Shown in pieces: positions 43,301 through 49,430 of a stretch of 64,000 nucleotides of DNA. The stretch's first letter is position 1; each line of letters begins with the position of its first letter. The stretch lies in NCBI RefSeq assembly GCF_029760895.1, contig NZ_CP121679.1, positions 992,001-1,056,000 of the forward strand, written 5' to 3'. Under the pieces are notes generated by a model. The model did not search any database. It was given only the letters and a program-made list of their open reading frames with translations, and was not told the origin of the DNA. The position numbers and the translations under genes were made by a program. The stretch is from Ancylobacter sp. WKF20 (GTDB lineage Bacteria > Pseudomonadota > Alphaproteobacteria > Rhizobiales > Xanthobacteraceae).

Positions 43301-46116
43301 TCACCAATGACGACGTTGCGCCAACCCTGCCGACGCTCGCCATCAGCGATGCGAGCGTGGCGGAGGGGAATGACGGCACGGCCTATCTCTCTTTCACCGT
43401 CACCCTCTCCAAGGCGGCAGCGAGCGCGGTGAGCGTCGCCTATGCCAGCGCCAACGGCACGGCGACCGCCGGGCAGGATTATCAGGCGGTATCGGGCACG
43501 CTGACCTTCGCGGCGGGCGAGACCTCCAAGGTCATCCGCGTGCCGGTGATCGGCGACAAGGTGGTGGAAGCGAACGAGGCGCTGACCATCACGCTCTCCA
43601 AGCCCTCCGGCGCGACGCTGGCCGACGCCAGCGGCACCGGCACCATCACCAATGACGACGTGACGCCGCCGCCCACCGTCTCGGTGGCCGGCACGACCGT
43701 GGTCGAGGGCGATGCGGGCGCGGGCGGCGGCGCGGCGGATGGCTGGTTCTCGACCTTCGGCAACCAGATCGTCGATTCCGACGGCAACCCGGTGAAGCTC
43801 GCCGGCGTGAACTGGTTCGGCTTCGAATCCTCCAACGCTTCCCCGCATGGCGTCTGGACGCGGTCCTACACGGACATGATGGACCAGATGAAGGAACTGG
43901 ACTTCAACACCATCCGGCTGCCCTTCGCCAGCGCCACGCTGCACGCCACCAGCGCCAGCGGCATCGACTACAGCCAGAACCCGGACCTGCGCGGCCTGAC
44001 GCCGCTGCAGATCATGGACAAGATCGTCGCCTATGCCGAGGAGATCGGGCTGAAGGTCATTCTCGATCATCACCGCTCTTCCTTCGGCGCCGGGACCTCG
44101 GAGAATGGGCTCTGGTACGACAGCACCTACACGGAAGCCGCCTGGATCGACGACTGGCAGATGCTGGCGGAGCGCTATGCCGACAACACCGCCGTCATCG
44201 GCGCCGATCTGCATAACGAGCCCTATAACGGGACATGGGGCGGCGGCGGTGCCCGTGACTGGGCGGCGGCGGCCGAGCGGGCCGGTAACGCCATTGGCGA
44301 AGTCAACCCGAACTGGCTGATCATCGTCGAGGGCGTCGGCTCCTATGAGGGCGCCAATTACTGGTGGGGCGGTAACCTCAAGGGCGTGGCCGACCGGCCA
44401 ATCGAGCTCGATGTGCCGAACAAGCTGGTCTATTCGGCGCATGACTATGGCAACTCGGTCTATGAGCAGCCCTGGTTCAAGGATCCCAACTTCGCCGCGC
44501 AGCTCCCTGCGAAGTTCGACGAGATGTGGGGCTATATCTACCGCGAGAACATCGCGCCGGTGCTGATCGGCGAGTTCGGCACCAAGCTGACCGACCCGAA
44601 GGACGCCCCCTGGCTGGAGGCGCTGACCTCCTACATGGCCGGCGACTTCGACAATGACGGCACGATCGACATTCCCGCCGGCCAGGAGGGCATCAGCTGG
44701 ACCTATTGGTCGTGGAACCCCAATTCCGGCGATACGGGCGGCATCCTCGCCGATGACTGGCGCACGGTGAACACCAACAAGATGGCCTATCTCGAGCCGA
44801 TCCAGTTCGATCTGGAGGAGGGGGGCAGTAGCGGCGCCGGCACCTATGCCGTGTTCACCATCACCCTCTCGGCTGCCGCCACGCAGGCCGTGACGGTGAA
44901 CTATCAGACGGTCGCCGGCACAGCCGGGGCTGACGACTTCACGGCGGCCAGCGGCACGTTGAACTTTGCCGCCGGCGAGACCACCAAGACCGTGCGCATC
45001 GCCATCACCGGCGACAATCTCGCCGAAGCCACGGAGAGCTTCACCCTGCTGCTCAGCAATGCACAGGGCGCGGTGATCGGCGTCGCGCAGGCAAGCGCGG
45101 TGATCCAGGATGATGACGCGGCCGCCCCGACCCTCCCCACGCTCAGCGTCAGCGACGCCACGGCGCTGGAGGGCAGCGCCAGCGCGGCGGGCATGCTCAC
45201 CTTCACTGTCACCCTGTCGGAAGCCGCGACCGGGCCGGTGAGCGTGAAATACGCGACCGCGAACGGCTCGGCGGTGGCCGGACAGGATTATCAGGCGGCG
45301 TCCGGCACGCTGACCTTCGCGGCGGGTGAAACCAGCAAGACCATCAAGGTCGCCGCGATCGGCGATGGCGTGCTGGAGGGCAACGAGACCTTCAACCTCG
45401 TTCTCTCCAGTCCCACCGGGGCCACGCTCGCGGATGGCACGGGACGGGGCACCATCGAGAATGACGATGCCGCCCCGCCCGCTGGCGGTGACGCCGTGTC
45501 CTTCACGGTCGCCAGCAATTGGGGCACCGGCTTTACCGCCGCGATGACGCTGAAGCCCGAGGCCACGCTGAACGGCTGGACCGTGGAGTTCGACGCCCCC
45601 TTCGACATCTCCAACATCTGGAACGCCCAGATCGTCAGCCATGTCGGCGACCATTATGTGGTGCGCAACGCCTCCTGGAACGGGAAGGTGGCGGCCGGCG
45701 GGGAGGTGAGCTTCGGCTTCCAGGCCTCGGGCGGCAGCGCCACGGCGGATGATTTCATCGTCAACGGCCGCGCGGTTGGCGGGGAGGAGGCGAGTGCCCT
45801 GCGCACGGCGTCCGTGTCGCTCAGCAATGACGTGATCGACGCGTCCATCGCGTTGGTCGAGAGCCGGGCCGCTGACTTCACCGCCGAGGTGACATTGCAC
45901 AATGAGGGCGCCGCGCTGAGTGGCTGGACGCTGGAGATCGACACGCCCTACGAGATCGCCCAGCTCCAGGGGGCGGAGATCGTCTCCCGTGACGAGGACG
46001 GCTATGTCGTCCGCAACCTCGCCGCCACCGCCGCCCTCGACCACGGCGCGGATGTGCGTTTCCAGCTGGTGGGACACGGCACCTTCGATAGCTCGCAGTT
46101 CGACTTCCTGATCTAG
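40306..46116 (+). CDS. Giant secreted Calx-beta/GH5 endoglucanase/CBM2-like protein (type I secretion cargo)
   Basis: A 1936-residue protein without signal peptide, preceded by AGGAGG and by its presumed type I exporter. Order: three related N-terminal beta modules with DKLDF/DKLDL-type motifs (about 1-315); Calx-beta repeats (about 320-425, 435-545, 552-662); a CBM2-like module (about 671-765, NGWTVEFD); three nearly identical Calx-beta repeats (about 778-1122); a GH5 domain resembling Acidothermus E1 endoglucanase (about 1144-1503), with acid/base Glu1305 in DLHNEPYN and nucleophile Glu1423 in LIGEFGT; two more Calx-beta repeats (to about 1723); and two CBM2-like modules (about 1729-1825, 1830-1936). 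No RTX nonapeptides are seen. The end DFLI resembles the acidic-plus-hydrophobic C-termini of PrtD-type substrates. It should hydrolyse cellulose or another beta-glucan outside the cell. Confidence 0.92.
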   Translation: MAGTIYSAELPASGQRRIEGFNPASDKLDLGSNSVHGYIVVDTGEGVAFMDPWSGRQTLIVGISLGQLTVNSFVPVENDHLRQDLSGALAWEHGITQKPNTVYARSHEVGQIDRVAFNADTDVVDFRYYGTREQLYMVDGAEGVVIGNYTTGQTLILLGTTVADLSADNFLFHSAQVREDRIFLQLGLASVPDSQVISRADIPTVGTNVWPTTAGPGAPPSGVTGTTYLIDWDYGSKTVLDFDPATDKLDFKYFRPAEFTVAEVNGSTVITIVGQNQTYTLTGVSLAELDYNNIVAVEDATYQKWRGLIEAADAGGTLPTLRVADAQLSEGQSGTSLMSFTVTLSKAAAGVVSVDYSTLNGTALAGSDYQAAIGRLTFQPGETSKTVQVTINGDAIFELNEAFDLVLSSPSGATLADERATGTIVNDDAQAPNVLPAVSIADLSVTEGDGAHVHFMFLVTLDKASTSPVTVQYRTANGTALAGSDYEATSGTVTFAAGETAKQIHVDVIGDKVAEADERFTVELSAPTGATIADGSATGTLLNDDGLTPTPVPALSVADLSVSEGNGDHVHFMFMVTLDKPSTTPVTVQYRTVNGTAVAGTDYEATNGTLTFAPGETSKQVHVDIIGDKIVEADERFTVELSGPTDATIADGTATGTLLNDDAAAPPAGGNSLAFAVTDNWGAGFTGAMTLKPVAALNGWTVEFDASFDISNIWNAEIVSHVGDHYVIRNAAWNGKVAANGEVSFGFQASPGGTAIVADDFVINGTPAGGGTDPVPVLPTLAISDASVAEGNDGTSYLSFTVTLSKAAASAVSVAYASANGTATAGQDYQAVSGTLTFAAGETSKVIRVPVIGDKVVEANEALSIALSKPSGATLADASGTGTITNDDVAPTLPTLAIGDASVAEGNDGTAYLSFTVTLSKAAAGAVSVAYASANGTATAGQDYQAVSGTLTFAAGETSKVIRVPVIGDKVVEANEALSITLSKPSGATLADASGTGTITNDDVAPTLPTLAISDASVAEGNDGTAYLSFTVTLSKAAASAVSVAYASANGTATAGQDYQAVSGTLTFAAGETSKVIRVPVIGDKVVEANEALTITLSKPSGATLADASGTGTITNDDVTPPPTVSVAGTTVVEGDAGAGGGAADGWFSTFGNQIVDSDGNPVKLAGVNWFGFESSNASPHGVWTRSYTDMMDQMKELDFNTIRLPFASATLHATSASGIDYSQNPDLRGLTPLQIMDKIVAYAEEIGLKVILDHHRSSFGAGTSENGLWYDSTYTEAAWIDDWQMLAERYADNTAVIGADLHNEPYNGTWGGGGARDWAAAAERAGNAIGEVNPNWLIIVEGVGSYEGANYWWGGNLKGVADRPIELDVPNKLVYSAHDYGNSVYEQPWFKDPNFAAQLPAKFDEMWGYIYRENIAPVLIGEFGTKLTDPKDAPWLEALTSYMAGDFDNDGTIDIPAGQEGISWTYWSWNPNSGDTGGILADDWRTVNTNKMAYLEPIQFDLEEGGSSGAGTYAVFTITLSAAATQAVTVNYQTVAGTAGADDFTAASGTLNFAAGETTKTVRIAITGDNLAEATESFTLLLSNAQGAVIGVAQASAVIQDDDAAAPTLPTLSVSDATALEGSASAAGMLTFTVTLSEAATGPVSVKYATANGSAVAGQDYQAASGTLTFAAGETSKTIKVAAIGDGVLEGNETFNLVLSSPTGATLADGTGRGTIENDDAAPPAGGDAVSFTVASNWGTGFTAAMTLKPEATLNGWTVEFDAPFDISNIWNAQIVSHVGDHYVVRNASWNGKVAAGGEVSFGFQASGGSATADDFIVNGRAVGGEEASALRTASVSLSNDVIDASIALVESRAADFTAEVTLHNEGAALSGWTLEIDTPYEIAQLQGAEIVSRDEDGYVVRNLAATAALDHGADVRFQLVGHGTFDSSQFDFLI
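42641..43675 (+). repeat. Three near-identical 345-bp tandem repeats (115-residue Calx-beta units)
   Basis: Units start at 42641, 42986 and 43331, with an exact 345-base period. The translated units differ at only a few positions (for example ISDASVAEGNDGTSY, IGDASVAEGNDGTAY and ISDASVAEGNDGTAY). Other Calx-beta units of the same protein are much more diverged, so these three arose by recent duplication or are kept alike by gene conversion. Copy number may vary between isolates and could be collapsed in short-read assemblies. Confidence 0.92.
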
Positions 46117-46135
46117 GATCGAAGGTCCGAACGCT

Positions 46136-46197
46136 AAGGGTGTCGTGCGGCGCCATCCACGCTCCGAAGGGAGTTGTGGATGGCGCCGCACACCCTT
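46136..46197 (+). terminator. Long hairpin, probable terminator of the giant gene
   Basis: GTGCGGCGCCATCCAC (46145-46160) is perfectly complementary to GTGGATGGCGCCGCAC (46176-46191). Outside this, AAGGGTGT (46136-46143) pairs with ACACCCTT (46190-46197) after a small bulge, and inside CTCC pairs with GGAG. The structure begins 20 bases after the stop codon. It lacks a T-run, so it may act with Rho or protect the 3' end of the 5.8-kb message. Confidence 0.65.
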
Positions 46198-46430
46198 GTG
46201 ACGTGGCCGCCCATCGACGTTATGTCCCCGTCAGTCGAGCGGTCGGAAGGCGAGCCGTGCGCGATCGGCACCCTTTGCCGGGGAAGGTGGCCCGCAACGA
46301 CAGGCGGCCCCAAGCTCCATGCTCGGAGGCTGAAACCGCTGAGGCAATTGACGCGCGTCCGACAAAGCCGCCGCATCGCTATGTTTCTGATTGTTGCCAG
46401 TCGGCTGCCCCCTGGGCTAGGTTCGGTTGC

Positions 46431-46448
46431 TATTGTGGGGGGACAATA
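46431..46448 (+). promoter_or_regulatory. Inverted repeat TATTGT-G6-ACAATA enclosing the ribosome binding site
   Basis: TATTGT (46431-46436) and ACAATA (46443-46448) are perfect inverted repeats around six G. The start codon follows at 46452. The G-run is the only purine-rich Shine-Dalgarno-like sequence here, so the ribosome binding site lies in the loop of a weak AU hairpin, or the element is an operator overlapping the translation start. Confidence 0.5.
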
Positions 46449-46451
46449 ACA

Positions 46452-47678
46452 ATGGCGCGTTTTTCAGGATTTTTTCTTGCGCTTGCTTTAGCGGTTCTTC
46501 CACTGGCGGGTGGAAGCGCTTGCGCAACGGATCTGCGATTTACCGCCGGGGAGTATTCCGGCTTTACGCGCCCCTTTCTTGAGCGCGTCGCGCGCGATTA
46601 TGAGGCGCAGCATCCCGGCACCCGGATCCAGATCGAGGTGATTCCGTGGGATAGCTACCTGCAGAAGCTGACGACCGAAATCAGCAGCGGCGATCAGCCG
46701 GACATCGCCATCGTGCCGACCATGTGGGTGTCGGACCTCGCCGCCGATGGACTGCTCCAGCCGCTCGATGCGCTTGCGACGCCGGACTTCAAGGCGAAGT
46801 TCATTCCGGCCTTCTTCGTGCCGGCGACCGTGAAGGGGGCCCTGCTCGGCCTGCCGGCGGCGGCCTCCGCGCGTGCCATGGTGGTCAATACCGATCTGCT
46901 GCAAAAGGCCGGCGTGCAGCCGCCGAAGACATGGGACGAACTACGCACCGCGGCGAAGGCCGTGTCGGCGCTGCCCAACAGCTACGGGTTCGGGCTGCCG
47001 GGCAAGGAAGTCGAGGTCGACACCTATTTTTATTATGCGCTCTGGGGCTTTGGCGGTGAAATCCTCACCAAGGATGGCAAGAGCGGGCTCGGATCGCCCG
47101 AGGCTATTCGCGCCGCGAGCTTCTACCAGTCGCTGATCAACGACAAGGCGACCGAGCCCTCGCCGACGGCGCAAAGCCGCGAGGATGTGTTCAAGCTGTT
47201 CAAGGAAGGGCGCATCGGCATCGTCTTCACCTACCCGATGCTGATTCCGCAGCTGAAGGCGGAAGCGCCCAATCTGCGCTACGCCGTGCTGCCGCTGCCG
47301 GTCCAGGCGGCGCCCGTCACGCTCGGCGTCACCGATGTTCTCACCCTGTCCAGCTCGTCGAAGAACCAGACGGTGGCCTGGGACTTCATGCAGTTCCTCT
47401 ACGGCCCGAAATACCGCGCCGAGTTCGATCGCGCGGAAGGGCTGCTTCCGGTGACGGTCGAGGGGGCGAGCGACAGCTATTACAAGGACAACCCGGATAT
47501 CTCCGCTTTCGCCGCCGGGCTGCCTTACGCCCGCTTCGCGCCGACGATAAAAGGCTGGGCGGAAGTTGAGGAAATTACCGTCCGCTCGCTGCAAAGCATG
47601 TATCTCGGCCAGAAGACGCCGACAGAGGCCATGACCGATGCCGCGCTGCAGATCGACGACGTCCTGGCACGCCGGTGA
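46452..47678 (+). CDS. Sugar ABC transporter substrate-binding protein (family 1)
   Basis: A 408-residue periplasmic receptor of the MalE/UgpB type. A signal peptide covers about residues 1-25 (LALALAVLPLAGGSACA). The mature part has FLERVARDYEAQHPGTRIQIEVIPWDSYLQKLTTEISSGDQPDIAIVPT in pattern, with the sugar-stacking aromatic region and the TVAWDFMQFLYGP hinge. The ATG at 46452 was chosen because it starts a clean signal peptide; the frame is open back to 46140. The ligand is probably an oligosaccharide. It heads an operon with two permeases and lies right after the secreted glucanase gene. Confidence 0.9.
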   Translation: MARFSGFFLALALAVLPLAGGSACATDLRFTAGEYSGFTRPFLERVARDYEAQHPGTRIQIEVIPWDSYLQKLTTEISSGDQPDIAIVPTMWVSDLAADGLLQPLDALATPDFKAKFIPAFFVPATVKGALLGLPAAASARAMVVNTDLLQKAGVQPPKTWDELRTAAKAVSALPNSYGFGLPGKEVEVDTYFYYALWGFGGEILTKDGKSGLGSPEAIRAASFYQSLINDKATEPSPTAQSREDVFKLFKEGRIGIVFTYPMLIPQLKAEAPNLRYAVLPLPVQAAPVTLGVTDVLTLSSSSKNQTVAWDFMQFLYGPKYRAEFDRAEGLLPVTVEGASDSYYKDNPDISAFAAGLPYARFAPTIKGWAEVEEITVRSLQSMYLGQKTPTEAMTDAALQIDDVLARR

Positions 47679-48558
47679 CGGGGGAGAACGGCACCACCGA
47701 CTGACGCTGCTTCTGCTTATCGCCCCGGGCGTCGCGACGACCTTGCTGATCACCCTGGTGCCGGTCTTTCTGCTGCTCAGGATGGCACTTCATGACGTGT
47801 CCCGCTTCGGTCGGATCGGGGCCTTTGCCGGGCTGGACAACTTCGCCCGCCTCGCGGCGGACCCGCTCCTGCCGGACATTGCGGCGCGGACCGTGATCTG
47901 GACGACAGCCGTGGTGGCGGGCACCGTACTCCTCGCCTTGCCGGCCGCACTGATCCTCAACCGGCGCTTTGCCGGGCGAGGATTGGCCCAGTTCCTCGTG
48001 CTCGCGCCCTGGGCCATATCCGTCACCTCGATGGCCGTGGTCTGGCGGCGGGTGCTCAGCGATGAGGACGGCCTGTTGAACCGGCTCGCCCTGGCAACGG
48101 GGCTGATCGAACAGCCAGTCGTCTGGCTCGGCTCCATCCCCGCCAGCTTCGCCTTCGAGATCCTGATCGCCGTGCTGGTGTCGGTGCCTTTCAGTACGGT
48201 CATTCTTCTGGCAGGCCTGTCGTCGATCCCCGACGAACTCAACGACGCGGCGCGGCTCGATGGCGCCGGGGCGTGGCAGAGGTTTGCCCATCTGACGCTC
48301 CCGCTACTGCGTCCCTTCCTTGGCGTGGTGCTGATCTTCAACATCGCCTATGTGACAAATTCATTCCCCATCATCTGGATCCTCACGCAGGGCGGCCCGG
48401 CCAACAGCACGGATATCGTCGTGACCTATCTCTACAAGCTGGCCTTCTCCATGGGCCGGCTGGACGAGGCGGCGGCGCTGTCGCTGGTGATGCTGGCCAT
48501 CCTCGGAACCTTGACCGTGCTGATGCTGCGCCTGCTGGAGCGCCCCGCCCATGCTTAA
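47638..48558 (+). CDS. Sugar ABC transporter permease, MalF/UgpA-type
   Basis: A 306-residue inner-membrane permease with about six hydrophobic segments. The EAA loop is in ELNDAARLDGAGAWQRFAHLTLPLL, as usual for carbohydrate-uptake permeases, and TQGGPANSTDIVVTYLYKLAF is a common late motif of the MalF/UgpA group. The ATG at 47638 overlaps the binding-protein gene by 41 bases and has GACAGAGG upstream; no later start codon in frame precedes the first helix. The following permease overlaps its end by eight bases. Confidence 0.88.
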   Translation: MPRCRSTTSWHAGDGGERHHRLTLLLLIAPGVATTLLITLVPVFLLLRMALHDVSRFGRIGAFAGLDNFARLAADPLLPDIAARTVIWTTAVVAGTVLLALPAALILNRRFAGRGLAQFLVLAPWAISVTSMAVVWRRVLSDEDGLLNRLALATGLIEQPVVWLGSIPASFAFEILIAVLVSVPFSTVILLAGLSSIPDELNDAARLDGAGAWQRFAHLTLPLLRPFLGVVLIFNIAYVTNSFPIIWILTQGGPANSTDIVVTYLYKLAFSMGRLDEAAALSLVMLAILGTLTVLMLRLLERPAHA

Positions 48559-49342
48559 GCGCAGCGTGCTCTCCTGGTGTGCCCTGCTGCCGCTGATCGC
48601 GGTGAACCTGTTTCCCTTCGCCGTCGCCCTCGACACGCTCCACCGCGCCGAGGGCGAGGGAAGCCTCGGTGCCTTCTGGGCGGGGCTGTGGGCGCGCACG
48701 GAACTGCGAACCGCGCTGGTGAACAGCCTTGTTATCGCTGTATCGACAGCTGTGATCTCGACGCTGATCGCCCTGCCGGCCGCCTATGCGATCTCCCGCT
48801 GGCGCTTCCGGGGGCGGCGCGCGGCCTCGCAGATCCTGCTGGCGTCGCAGATGCTGGTGCCGGTCATGCTGGTGCTGGGGCTGTCACAACTCGTGGCGGG
48901 CGCGGGGCTCACCGACACAAGGCTGGCGCTGATCGGGCTGTATTCGGCTTTCCAGGTGCCGTTCGCGGTCTGGATGCTGCGGGGCTACATTGATGCGATC
49001 CCTGTGGAACTGGAGGACGCTGCCCGCATCGACGGCGCGTCGCGGTTCCAGATCCTGCGGCTCATCGTGCTGCCGCTGTCGATGCCGGCAGTGGCGGTGA
49101 CCGCGACTTTCGCCTTCATCACCGCCTTCAACGAATTCGTGCTGGCCCTGACGATCCTGCGCAGTTCGTCGAACTTCACGCTGCCCATCCGCGTCAATGC
49201 TCTGACGGCGGGGCGCTACGCGGTGGACTGGCCGGATGTGATGGGCGCCGTGCTGGTGGCGAGCCTGCCGGTGATGCTGACCTTCCTGTGGCTCCAGCGC
49301 TCCATGCTGCGGGGGCTGCGGCTGAGCCTCGGGGCGAGCTGA
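48551..49342 (+). CDS. Sugar ABC transporter permease, MalG/UgpE-type
   Basis: A 263-residue partner permease with six hydrophobic segments. YIDAIPVELEDAARIDGASRFQILRLIVLPLS is the EAA loop in pattern and FNEFVLALTIL is typical of MalG homologues. No MalK/UgpC-type ATPase gene follows, so the importer must borrow an ATPase from another locus, as is known for several alphaproteobacterial and Gram-positive sugar importers. It ends 88 bases before a large regulator gene. Confidence 0.9.
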   Translation: MLKRSVLSWCALLPLIAVNLFPFAVALDTLHRAEGEGSLGAFWAGLWARTELRTALVNSLVIAVSTAVISTLIALPAAYAISRWRFRGRRAASQILLASQMLVPVMLVLGLSQLVAGAGLTDTRLALIGLYSAFQVPFAVWMLRGYIDAIPVELEDAARIDGASRFQILRLIVLPLSMPAVAVTATFAFITAFNEFVLALTILRSSSNFTLPIRVNALTAGRYAVDWPDVMGAVLVASLPVMLTFLWLQRSMLRGLRLSLGAS

Positions 49343-49430
49343 CGCGTCGTGTTCACAGTCTGCCGTCTCCCCCTCGAACAATCGCGTTCTGGGACTGTTC
49401 CCGGAGCCACGACCCGGCTAATGGAACACC

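Larger units (their letters stand above)
46117..46451. other. 335-base intergenic region after the giant gene
   Basis: No gene is supported. The first part holds the large hairpin at 46136-46197. The middle is GC-rich without recognisable content. The last 100 bases become less GC-rich and should carry the promoter of the sugar-binding-protein gene; TTGCCA near 46393 with CTAGGT about 17 bases later is a possible but weak promoter. A TATTGT-G6-ACAATA element ends just before the start codon. Confidence 0.5.

Noticed and set aside
42641..43675. Regular repeats as a possible CRISPR array
   Set aside because: The 345-bp period, the continuous reading frame and the Calx-beta motifs show coding repeats, with no spacer structure.
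41338..46191. A 1617-residue open frame on the minus strand opposite the giant GH5 gene
   Set aside because: It is rich in R, G, A, H and D with no domain pattern and mirrors the Calx-beta repeats. It is a by-product of GC-rich codon use in the true gene.
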